35,970 nucleotides of DNA. Source: Methanothrix sp. (GTDB lineage: Archaea > Halobacteriota > Methanosarcinia > Methanotrichales > Methanotrichaceae). The notes under the pieces are model-generated. The model saw only the letters and a list, made by a program, of their open reading frames with translations, did not search any database and was not told where the DNA came from. A program made the translations under genes and the position numbers. The stretch spans positions 1 to 35,970 of the forward strand of contig JAGPMN010000014.1 of assembly GCA_018052825.1 (NCBI GenBank), written 5' to 3'. Below are positions 1 to 7,441 of the stretch, piece after piece. Position 1 is the stretch's first letter. Each line of letters starts with the position of its first letter.

Positions 1-295
1 GCTTTCAGGCGAAAAATGCCTTTGGAAGCTTATTTCGCAATTGGCCATAGAACTGTTTGGGTTGTGAAATTATATGAATAATTCAAACACTATAAAACTA
101 GGACGGACGCGAAATAATTTCAGGACTCCACACGCTCTGAGTTGCTCGATAAACTCTTCTTCTTGCATACTCCCATCAAATCATTATTGCCAAAATAATA
201 TATAATTCTTGTGGTCGAATGGATGTTGGTTGGATCACGTTATTGAGTTAAGAGCTAAACACATACCATCGCTGATTGCTCAGAAACCTTTTCCC
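1..295. other. Left-edge stretch without a convincing gene
   Basis: AT-rich compared with what follows. On the plus strand, frame 1 is open from the edge to a TAA at 79-81 and could be the last 26 codons of a gene outside the window. On the minus strand, 168-70 could encode a 32-residue peptide (starts MQEEEFIEQL) preceded by GGGAG, but the spacing to its ATG is only one base. Neither resembles a family I recognise. The TPP-protein gene ends at 296, so this stretch is also its 3' flank. Confidence 0.4.
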
Positions 296-1744
296 TCACA
301 TCTTCCACTTCTTCGCGCACATGCCCTCCGCCACCACCGCCCTCGGCCCGGGCATGGCCAGCTCCTCCCTGATCAGCGCCTCCACCTCCACTACCGGCGC
401 GGGCAGATGCAGGCGGCGCACTGGCAGTAGCGCCTGAAGAGCTGCTGTCAAATCCGGGGACGGCTGGCCGCCGGTCATGGCAGCCACATCGTTCTTGATG
501 ACAACCGCAAGCAGATCCCTCTTCTGCCAGACGGCATTGATCAGCCCCTGCAATCCTGAGTGGGCCAGGGCGAAGTCTCCCAGGAGAGCAATGCCCTTTT
601 GGGCGAAGCCCGAGGCCACAGCAGCTGCCGAGCCCAGGCCGTAGGCCATGTCCACAGAGGCAAACGGCTCCCGGCTGGCACGGATGGCGCAGCCGGCGTC
701 CCCAGCCACAGGGACGTCTACCGCAGCCAGAGCTGAGAACAGCGGGGCGAAGGGGCAGCCTTCGCATATGCCCTCATATCCCCTCTCGGCCACGCTCTCG
801 TAGACAAGCGGCCTTCTGGCTGGCCTTTCCTCAAGCCCCTCCAGGGCGGAGATGATGTCTGACCTGTTCAGCAGCCCATGTGGCAGATGGCCGGAGAGCT
901 TTCCCCGGACCCTGGGGCTCATGGCCAGATGGGATTCGATGAACGGCTCCGGCTCCTCTGCTACCAGAACCAGCCTGTGACCATCGATAAAGCGGCGTAC
1001 AAGCCTCTCCGGCAGGGGATAGGCGTAGCCGATGGTGAGAAGAGAGACACCGAGGCCCTCTGCCAGGGCGGCTGCCCTTCCTGAGGCGATGATGCCTATA
1101 TCCCCCGATATCTCCAGCCGGTTAGTGACCGAAGACTCGGCAGCCTGCCGGGCAGATGCCATCGTCATCTCCGAATGCCTCTGCTGTCTTCCTTTTGCAG
1201 TCAGCTCCCATATCTCCCTCTCAAGCCGCTGGCCCGGGGCTTTCTCGGGCCGGGGCTGTATGGGCGGGCCATGCGCTGCCAGAAGCTGGGCTGTCACCCG
1301 CACTATGACCGGAGCTCTCAGATGCTCGGAGAGGGAGAAGGCCTCCATCAGGCTGGCATGCAGGTATGCAGGATCTTTAGGATCGAGGACTGGCAGCTTC
1401 GCCAGCGGCCCAAAGTAGCGGCTGTCCATCTCAGTCTGCGAGCCCTTCGGCCCCAGGTCGTCGCCGGCGATCACAACCAGCCCCGAGCCGATGCCGTGCG
1501 TGGCTGAGATGACCAGCGGGTCGAGCAGCACATTCATGCCCATCTGCTTGACCAGCACGACAGAGCGCAGGCCTGTGGCCGAGGCTCCAAGTGCGATCTC
1601 GAGCGCCACCTTCTCGCTCACGGCGATCTGGGCCTGCAGGGCCTCCCCCAGAGCCGTCACTGGATAGCCGGGTACATATGTCCGCACTGCCGCTGCCGCG
1701 TCCCGGGCCGCCTGGGCCGCCGCCTCAACACCGCTTTCCGACAC
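296..1744 (-). CDS. IorA-like thiamine-pyrophosphate protein lacking the ferredoxin domain
   Basis: This 482-residue protein resembles the alpha subunit of indolepyruvate:ferredoxin oxidoreductase, which oxidatively decarboxylates aryl-pyruvates using TPP and ferredoxin. The N-terminal pyrimidine-type domain (about residues 24-160) has the typical EKVALEIALGAS, DPLV and DSRY blocks. The C-terminal TPP domain (about 320-470) has GICEGCPF (Cys327, Cys330) and MTGGQP. The usual GDG/GDS at the TPP site reads GDF (389-391). True IorA proteins are about 600 residues and end in a two-cluster [4Fe-4S] domain; this one stops just where that domain would begin, and no iorB is visible. The start is GTG, with GAGGCG five bases upstream. 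It lies 30 nt after the marker-11-like gene and is probably co-transcribed with it. The redox reaction is doubtful without the ferredoxin domain. Confidence 0.75.
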   Translation of the reverse strand: MSESGVEAAAQAARDAAAAVRTYVPGYPVTALGEALQAQIAVSEKVALEIALGASATGLRSVVLVKQMGMNVLLDPLVISATHGIGSGLVVIAGDDLGPKGSQTEMDSRYFGPLAKLPVLDPKDPAYLHASLMEAFSLSEHLRAPVIVRVTAQLLAAHGPPIQPRPEKAPGQRLEREIWELTAKGRQQRHSEMTMASARQAAESSVTNRLEISGDIGIIASGRAAALAEGLGVSLLTIGYAYPLPERLVRRFIDGHRLVLVAEEPEPFIESHLAMSPRVRGKLSGHLPHGLLNRSDIISALEGLEERPARRPLVYESVAERGYEGICEGCPFAPLFSALAAVDVPVAGDAGCAIRASREPFASVDMAYGLGSAAAVASGFAQKGIALLGDFALAHSGLQGLINAVWQKRDLLAVVIKNDVAAMTGGQPSPDLTAALQALLPVRRLHLPAPVVEVEALIREELAMPGPRAVVAEGMCAKKWKM

Positions 1745-1774
1745 GTTCGCCTCTTTATCAAAAGCCTCTCATTC

Positions 1775-2671
1775 TTATGCTCCCGGCACCACAGACTCAT
1801 CCGGCCGGGCACAGAATGGAAGGGCGGCAACCGCTCCGATCTGTCCGTGCCCGTTCATGAGGATCTGCACACCGCTCTCGCGGGCGGCCTCCAGGGCATC
1901 CTCAAGCTGCACCCTCTCCCTTTTGCACCTCTGACCAAAGGGGAGCAGCGAGGAGGGATCATAGCCCCGGAAGACGGCCATTCCGGTCTGAGAGGATACA
2001 GAATACTTCCTGAGCAGAGCCTTGAAATCAGAGAGCATGGCCTCACCCCTCTCCGGCAGGCATGCAAACTCCACCACTGTGGCCACGCAGTTCTGGGTCT
2101 TGGTGGGAACTGGAAATAGCTGCACCAGAGAGTGGGATATGTAGCGTGCCTCAGCCCGGTCCACCCTGGCTGCGATGTTGTGAATCAAAGTCCATGTGGC
2201 CCCATCCGATTTGGAGTCGGTGTCGTCAACTCCGATGATCATCCTCTCCCTGCGTGGAAAGACAATGGTCCCACGGCCAATCCTCCCTCCACCGCATTCG
2301 GTCACATCATATCGCAGCACATCCTCGGCTCTGGCGCGGGTGAGTGTCGCTCCCACACCGCCTCCGCCGAGGCCTGCATAGGTGATCGCGACCTCTGAGC
2401 CGTTCACAGCCACTGATTCAATCCCCGCGGACCGCCTGGAGGAGACCAGGTCTAAGTCGGCCTTTCCAGGGACTAGCTCGTATCGAAACCACTCGCCAAG
2501 GGCGCGAGAGCTTTTGACCAGCGGCCCGTGCGAGTAATGGTACCTGGCCCAGGCAGAACCCCCATAGCAGTTGGAGCGCTCAAGTAGCTCCACACGGCCG
2601 GCATTATCATCCACCACGGCATGAATTTGCTTGTAAACCACAACATACGGGTCATCTAATTCCAGTTGCAC
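1775..2671 (-). CDS. TiaS-like protein, probable methanogenesis marker protein 11
   Basis: 298 residues. The central motif GVDDTDSKSDGATW matches the ATP-binding DDTDS signature of TiaS, the archaeal enzyme that puts agmatine on C34 of tRNA-Ile2. The protein is shorter than TiaS and lacks its C-terminal OB-fold and zinc ribbon. From its motif and length I take it for methanogenesis marker protein 11, a family described as confined to methanogens and of unknown function; that assignment rests on memory. The likely start is GTG at 2671, with GGGGAA seven bases upstream. The gene begins 4 nt after truD ends and is followed after 30 nt by the IorA-like gene, so pth2-truD-this-IorA-like looks like one transcript. 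A role in nucleotide or RNA modification is inference. Confidence 0.65.
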   Translation of the reverse strand: MQLELDDPYVVVYKQIHAVVDDNAGRVELLERSNCYGGSAWARYHYSHGPLVKSSRALGEWFRYELVPGKADLDLVSSRRSAGIESVAVNGSEVAITYAGLGGGGVGATLTRARAEDVLRYDVTECGGGRIGRGTIVFPRRERMIIGVDDTDSKSDGATWTLIHNIAARVDRAEARYISHSLVQLFPVPTKTQNCVATVVEFACLPERGEAMLSDFKALLRKYSVSSQTGMAVFRGYDPSSLLPFGQRCKRERVQLEDALEAARESGVQILMNGHGQIGAVAALPFCARPDESVVPGA

Positions 2672-2675
2672 TTTG

Positions 2676-3977
2676 TCATTCCCCGGCTAGCTCACTTCGC
2701 TTCTCTTTCATATATTCTCTGAGCACAACTGTGGCATAACTTCCTTTGGGCAGGACGAACTGCATCTCTGCCCGGCCCTCTTCCACACGGATCTGCGGCT
2801 CTACTGGGCATAAGGCCGCCCTTCTCGTTCCCCGCGAGCCGAGACCGGGATTTTCCTCAATCCGGAAGCTCTCCGCAGTCATGCCCTCCTCAGCCATAAC
2901 CTGCCTCTCTATCCTGCCCTGCGCTTCCCTGCCGTCCGCCAGGGCGGTGTCATACCCGATGAGCGGGAGGGTGACATAAGCCCTGCCCCTCTCTGCCAGG
3001 CGGTTGATGGCAGCCAGGCTCTCTTCGTCGGCAGTCTGCAGCCTGCCCATGTCCGGCCGCCCGTCTTTTGAAAAGCATACCACATCTCCTGGCACAGCCT
3101 CATGCACGGGCAGGCCGGCAGCCAGGCGGCGGCTGAGGATCTTATTGAAGAGGTATGATTGGTAGGCGTGCACAAACAGGCGCTTTAGGTTCGCGGATAG
3201 GACATCGAAGCTGCGGGCATAGTCCTGCGGATGCTCGGCCAGGTAGTTCATCACGGCCAGCTCGAAGTTCAGGTATTCGGGAAAATATTTCAGGGCCTCC
3301 CTGACGTCCCTCTCTGCCCAGAGCCTCTCCCTCGCAAGCCTCGTCTGCTCCGGCTCTGCAGGAAAGGGCATGGCCAGGTAGATGAAGACTGCCTCTTCCA
3401 TCCTTCCCTTTGCCATGGCCTCGCCCACCAGGTGGGTGACCGGCCTTCTCTCCCCGAACCTCTGTAGGCCGAAGTAGTTGGGGACACCCCTCAGCCTTTT
3501 GATCTGCTCTGTGATCTGCTCCATCCTGATGGCGGGATCGGGACACGAAAGATCCCGGATGACGATCCTGAACCTGTTGCCAAGCAGGTCTCCGAGGCCC
3601 ACCGACCGGTTGGTCCTGCCCAAAACCCTTATCTTCAGGTCTGGCAGGTGCAGACAGTCCAGGGCCTGCTCATCCAGGTTCATTATGCTGATCCTCTGGC
3701 TGGTCACGGCCCTCTTGTCTTTGGTTCCGGCCCAGGCAAACCTCTTCTGGCTGATTCGAAGCTGCCGTGCCATCTCCCGGATGAGGCGGTGGGTATCCCA
3801 GTTGGTCTTCTCAACCTCCAGCACCAGATACCTGCCGCCTTCATAGGGGAGGTCCGGGAACACCTCGGAGACGACGAAATCCCCGGCTGAGCCTTTGATG
3901 GATCCTCCGCAGCCCGGAGTGTCTGTGATCAGATACTCCATGCCCACAGATCTGTCCAGATCGTCTGCAGCAATCAT
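2676..3977 (-). CDS. truD: tRNA pseudouridine(13) synthase TruD
   Basis: 433 residues, the usual length for archaeal TruD (Pus7 family), which converts U13 of certain tRNAs to pseudouridine. The catalytic motif GTKDKRAVTSQ is clear, with Asp87 as the expected nucleophile. NYFGLQRFG, typical of the family, follows further in. The central part (about 160-330) is the TRUD insertion domain. I keep the first ATG because family members carry about ten residues before the equivalent of VGMEYLITDT. It lies 5 nt downstream of pth2 and 4 nt upstream of the TiaS-like gene, so translational coupling is likely. Confidence 0.95.
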   Translation of the reverse strand: MIAADDLDRSVGMEYLITDTPGCGGSIKGSAGDFVVSEVFPDLPYEGGRYLVLEVEKTNWDTHRLIREMARQLRISQKRFAWAGTKDKRAVTSQRISIMNLDEQALDCLHLPDLKIRVLGRTNRSVGLGDLLGNRFRIVIRDLSCPDPAIRMEQITEQIKRLRGVPNYFGLQRFGERRPVTHLVGEAMAKGRMEEAVFIYLAMPFPAEPEQTRLARERLWAERDVREALKYFPEYLNFELAVMNYLAEHPQDYARSFDVLSANLKRLFVHAYQSYLFNKILSRRLAAGLPVHEAVPGDVVCFSKDGRPDMGRLQTADEESLAAINRLAERGRAYVTLPLIGYDTALADGREAQGRIERQVMAEEGMTAESFRIEENPGLGSRGTRRAALCPVEPQIRVEEGRAEMQFVLPKGSYATVVLREYMKEKRSELAGE

Positions 3978-3982
3978 ATTCT

Positions 3983-4336
3983 CTAGACAAGCTTGAGCTT
4001 GCCTGTCACCTTATCCATCAGCCTGTCGCGAGCGGGTCCAAGGCCCAGGGCGGTTATGGTTCCTGCGGGAATCTCTGTAAGGCCGGCATCGGCAACGATG
4101 GCGCTGGCAATTCCAGCCCTCTCCGCCTCCTCCCGCAGCCGGAAGAGCTCCGGCACTCCCGGCACCTTAAGAACTACCTTCTTCTGGCCCTCAGCCTTCC
4201 ATTCGGAAACAGTTGACCTGTCCATCTTCTCTGCCCTTTCCACGGCCATGACAGCGGCATGAGCCACCTGTACCGCCAGCTTTCCCGGGGAGAGCTTCAG
4301 ATCCTCTCTGATCACGATGCACTGCTTGAACTCCAT
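3983..4336 (-). CDS. pth2: Peptidyl-tRNA hydrolase, archaeal/eukaryotic type (Pth2)
   Basis: 117 residues, full length for the Pth2 family, which releases peptides from prematurely dissociated peptidyl-tRNA. The signature KLSPGKLAVQVAHAA near the N-terminus carries the conserved Lys, Gln and His. The C-terminal half has the usual TEIPAGTITALGLGPA block. It is the first gene of the minus-strand run pth2-truD-TiaS-like-IorA-like. The AT-rich 69 nt between it and dnaG probably hold its promoter. The bacterial Pth1 type is ruled out by the signature. Confidence 0.95.
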   Translation of the reverse strand: MEFKQCIVIREDLKLSPGKLAVQVAHAAVMAVERAEKMDRSTVSEWKAEGQKKVVLKVPGVPELFRLREEAERAGIASAIVADAGLTEIPAGTITALGLGPARDRLMDKVTGKLKLV

Positions 4337-4405
4337 TTAAACCTCATAATATAAATTTCAAAATAGAGATGAGAGGATCGAATAATAGACGGGAGGCGCA
4401 AATAT

Positions 4406-5719
4406 TTACGCCTCTTTGGTGAGCACTTTGACGCAAGACGGGCTCTTGGCGATATTTCCCATCTTCGCGCCTATGAGGTACTCCAGACCCTTTTCGGCGG
4501 CAATGTCCAGTATGCGCTGGGTCACCACTCCATCGAAGATCACGCCGTTCGCATCTCCATTGCCCTCCTTCAGTTCACGGGCCAGGTCCCTGACTGCGAC
4601 CTCCTTCAGGACATTTTGGTTTTTGTCCATGATGCGGGCGGATAGGGTCCCGTCGAGCTCCTCGACGTGATGCCTGAACCACTCCCTCTCCGGCTCTGGG
4701 GCGGGCTCGGTCGCGGCTGCAACTGCCTCCTCCGCAGCCTGCACGGCCGCGGGCTGAACCTCGCGGGGCACCACCCGGCGGGGGGCGATGGCCTCCGCCC
4801 TCTCTGCGATGTTTCTCACGCAGAAGGGCTTCTCCCGGATGAGGCTCTTTCTCTTGGTTGTGATCTCCCGCCTCTTCTTCGGCTGGCTCCTGATCTTGTA
4901 CTGATCGAGCACCTGTTCCACAGGGATCTTCTGGCGCAGCGCCCGGACGATCTCCTTCTGGGTCATGTCCTCAACCGATTTGCCCTCCGGAGCCCTGGCC
5001 ACGAAGTCTATGTCCGCAACCTGTAAAAGCTCCTTGATGATCAGCTCTCCGCCCCTATCGCCGTCTGTGAAGGCCGTAACGACCTTCTTGGCGCACAGGT
5101 CGGGTATGGTAGGAGGCACATTGGTTCCGCCAACGGCCACGGCGTTCTTGATGCCGTACTTGAGCAGGTTGAGCACATCTGCCCGGCCCTCCACCACCAA
5201 AATGGCATCTGATTCGAGGACATTCGGGCCGGCGGGCAGGCTGTCCTTGCCCAGATGGGTTATCTCCTCCACCCGCACCGACTGCTTGATCTCCTCGGTG
5301 ATCTCCTCTGTCTCCAGGATGTTCTCATCGAACATCTCCACCAGGATGCGCTTGGCCCTGTCTATGACATACCTTCTCTTGGAGGCGCGCACATCTTCGA
5401 TGCGGTTTACGGCAATCCTGGCGATGCAGGGGCCCACCCGGTCTATGGTCTCCAGGGCGGCGGCGAGGATCGCCGTCTCCACCTTGTCGAAGCTTGAGGG
5501 GATGGAGATGGTGCCGCTAGACTTTCCTCCGCTGGATGTGATCTGGACATCTATCCTGCCCAGTCTTCCTGATTTCTGAAGATCGCGAAGATCGAGGTCG
5601 GAGCCCAGAAGGCCCTCGGTCTGGCCGAAGATGGCTCCGACCACGTCTGGCCGCTCCACTATCCCTTCAGCCGTTATATCCGCATAAATGACATATTTAG
5701 TTGTATCAACATTTTGCAT
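4406..5719 (-). CDS. dnaG: Archaeal DnaG-type primase
   Basis: 437 residues from the chosen ATG. Archaeal DnaG is related to bacterial primase; in archaea it has also been reported as part of the exosome, and the main replicative primer is made by PriSL. The TOPRIM domain (about 168-245) shows VVEGRAD (Glu177) and TDGDRGG (Asp219, Asp221), the expected metal-binding residues. An Ala/Glu/Pro-rich linker follows at about 310-345. A GTG nine bases further upstream is in frame, but it lies inside the AGGTG that acts as ribosome-binding site for the ATG at 5719, so I start at the ATG. TATA-like sequence lies 20-40 nt upstream. Transcribed alone or with pth2 downstream. Confidence 0.95.
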   Translation of the reverse strand: MQNVDTTKYVIYADITAEGIVERPDVVGAIFGQTEGLLGSDLDLRDLQKSGRLGRIDVQITSSGGKSSGTISIPSSFDKVETAILAAALETIDRVGPCIARIAVNRIEDVRASKRRYVIDRAKRILVEMFDENILETEEITEEIKQSVRVEEITHLGKDSLPAGPNVLESDAILVVEGRADVLNLLKYGIKNAVAVGGTNVPPTIPDLCAKKVVTAFTDGDRGGELIIKELLQVADIDFVARAPEGKSVEDMTQKEIVRALRQKIPVEQVLDQYKIRSQPKKRREITTKRKSLIREKPFCVRNIAERAEAIAPRRVVPREVQPAAVQAAEEAVAAATEPAPEPEREWFRHHVEELDGTLSARIMDKNQNVLKEVAVRDLARELKEGNGDANGVIFDGVVTQRILDIAAEKGLEYLIGAKMGNIAKSPSCVKVLTKEA

Positions 5720-6021
5720 ATATAACACCTCTTAATTTAAAATAGTCAGATAAAATTCACACCCACAGGCACAGCTAACTCTGGCCAACGGCATGCCAGT
5801 CCGCGTCCCTTTTCTGGAATTTCGACCATGCCCTTTCGCGGGCAGGCAGTGAGCATTTAATGATGGTGAATATGAGGTTCATCCAACTATTTCATCGCCC
5901 TGAAGGCATTTATTAAGGGCTTAATTATCATGTGATTGGGAAGCTCAAATATTGCTTCTTCCTTTAAATTTGTATGAAACTAGTTTAAGAACTTTGTGGT
6001 GGATATACTCTCATCAAAATT
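5720..6021. promoter_or_regulatory. 302-nt gap with the dnaG promoter
   Basis: The dnaG-proximal end has AGGTG (Shine-Dalgarno) and, on the minus strand, TTTTAAATTA and ATTTTATC about 20-40 nt before the ATG, either of which could be the TATA box. The far end (about 5940-6021) is AT-rich and takes the 3' end of nmd3. I find no open frame with a ribosome-binding site and no clear RNA structure in the middle. Confidence 0.5.
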
Positions 6022-7059
6022 TTACAATACTATAAATCCATCAGCTGTTCTTACAACCATGACCTCTTCTCCCGGCCGGACCTCCTGGCCTTTGGGGCGG
6101 GCCGCGAGAGCTGAGCGAAATGTCTCGGGGTCCATGATCTCCAGGACGTCCCTGTCTGCGGAGATCACAGTAGCCGCAACTGCATCTCCTCTGTTTCCCA
6201 GAACGGGCACCGTCTGCGAGTTCTCCTCGCTCATGGATGTGCGGCGGCCCTCCCTCAGCGTCGTAAGGAGGGTGGCCTTGCCATCGAAGCCGGAGACATA
6301 GGCCAGAGATCCCCGGAAGGATACGATGTCGCCGCGCTGCAGCCTCGGGAATCTGACAAGCAGTGTAGTGCGGAAGACGTCACAGCTGTCCTTTTTGCCC
6401 ACCAGCTTGGCAGTCTCCAGCAGCCGACCGCCGAAGCGCTCCTGAAAAGCCCTGGCCATGCGCCTGCCCAGCTGAGTTGAGCCGAGGATGATATCCAGGC
6501 CGCCTTTGACCTCTTTCATCTCCTGGATGAATGAGAGCATCTCTCCAGCCCGGTAGCCGGCGTCTGCCATATCCCCGGCCATCTTCTTGCACTCCTCCAT
6601 CTCACGGGCGGTGATGGCGCGGCCCGCATTTCCCCGCAGCTGCACAGTGGACTCGAAGTACTTTCCGGCAATGCGGCTGCAGCGATCGCAGGCCATCATT
6701 TTGACCCTCACGGCGATACTGCATTGCAGGGAAACGGGCTCGCCCTGGAAGCTGCCGGTGATGTCGATTGCAGCCAGGTAGCGTGTGGCCCCCACCTTTT
6801 TCAGGTCGACATCGATGTCCGCCCCGGCCAGATCCCTGTGCAGCCAGACGGCATCTGCGGCTGCAGAGGCCGCCATCTCTTCTTCGTCGCGGTCATCCGG
6901 TTGCAGCCACCTGCCCTTTACATGCTGCGAGCCGCAGACAGAGCAGATCACCACCTCCACTTGATCCGGGCAGCTGAAGATCTTTGTGGTCTCCAGGGCA
7001 CAGCTTTTGCACAGTCCTCCTTCTGAGGGCATGCCACACCTGGGGCAGAGGGCCTGCAT
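6022..7059 (-). CDS. nmd3: Archaeal Nmd3-like ribosome biogenesis protein
   Basis: 345 residues from ATG 7059. Eukaryotic Nmd3 is the adaptor for 60S export; the archaeal homologue has no export role and probably acts in large-subunit maturation. The N-terminus has paired zinc-binding motifs: CPRCG, CKSC, then CSVCG, and later CDRC. The core has the family's KEVKGGLDIILGS segment and RFGGRLLETAKLVG. The open frame extends 67 codons further upstream, but that part overlaps the DUF424 gene in another frame and is low-complexity Arg/Pro/Trp, so the start beginning MQALCPRCG is much better. It lies 10 nt downstream of the DUF424 gene in the same direction. Confidence 0.9.
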   Translation of the reverse strand: MQALCPRCGMPSEGGLCKSCALETTKIFSCPDQVEVVICSVCGSQHVKGRWLQPDDRDEEEMAASAAADAVWLHRDLAGADIDVDLKKVGATRYLAAIDITGSFQGEPVSLQCSIAVRVKMMACDRCSRIAGKYFESTVQLRGNAGRAITAREMEECKKMAGDMADAGYRAGEMLSFIQEMKEVKGGLDIILGSTQLGRRMARAFQERFGGRLLETAKLVGKKDSCDVFRTTLLVRFPRLQRGDIVSFRGSLAYVSGFDGKATLLTTLREGRRTSMSEENSQTVPVLGNRGDAVAATVISADRDVLEIMDPETFRSALAARPKGQEVRPGEEVMVVRTADGFIVL

Positions 7060-7069
7060 CAATTCGCTC

Positions 7070-7432
7070 CTACATCCGAACCATCTGAGCGCAGAGAATT
7101 CCCTCGATGGACAGGACATTGTCCCTCTCCACATAGCCCAGGGAGATGGCGTGCTCGACTGTCTTGCAGCCCACGAAGTTGGCCATGGTGGCCTGTGCCA
7201 GGGCCGCCTCAACTTCGGCACAGGAGGCCTTTTCACAGCCGAAAAAGTCCAGGCTGACATCTATCTTGAGACGGCCCTCTGCAAATTTCTTTCCCAAAAC
7301 CGAGCAATCGCAGACGGCGACCAGCACCTCTGCGCCCTGATGATAGCTCTTCAGGTACATCTCGCGGCCGCCGGCATCTTCGGCAGATCCTTGGCTTCTT
7401 GATCCTTCAGACATTTCATTCATATCAATCAT
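7070..7432 (-). CDS. DUF424 family protein
   Basis: Small archaeal conserved protein of about 100 residues in its core: MYLKSYHQGAEVLVAVCD, then GKKFAEG, ANFVGCKTVEHAI and a C-terminal hydrophobic block, which fits DUF424 as I remember it. No biochemical role is known to me. The first ATG gives 120 residues with an acidic 24-residue extension. A second ATG at 7360 gives the usual family N-terminus and may be the true start. The gene lies 9 nt after mcm and 10 nt before nmd3, so it is probably co-expressed with replication and ribosome genes. Confidence 0.8.
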   Translation of the reverse strand: MIDMNEMSEGSRSQGSAEDAGGREMYLKSYHQGAEVLVAVCDCSVLGKKFAEGRLKIDVSLDFFGCEKASCAEVEAALAQATMANFVGCKTVEHAISLGYVERDNVLSIEGILCAQMVRM

Positions 7433-7441
7433 TTTTTCCGG

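Noticed and set aside
1-295. Transposase remnant at the left edge
   Set aside because: The two short frames there show no transposase motif and no terminal repeats.
4965-5579. 204-residue plus-strand frame opposite dnaG
   Set aside because: Ser/Thr/Arg-rich shadow of the TOPRIM coding strand without a start signal.
7060-7260. 67-codon N-terminal extension of nmd3
   Set aside because: It overlaps the DUF424 gene in another frame and is Pro/Arg/Trp-rich. The zinc-ribbon start at 7059 is the family N-terminus.
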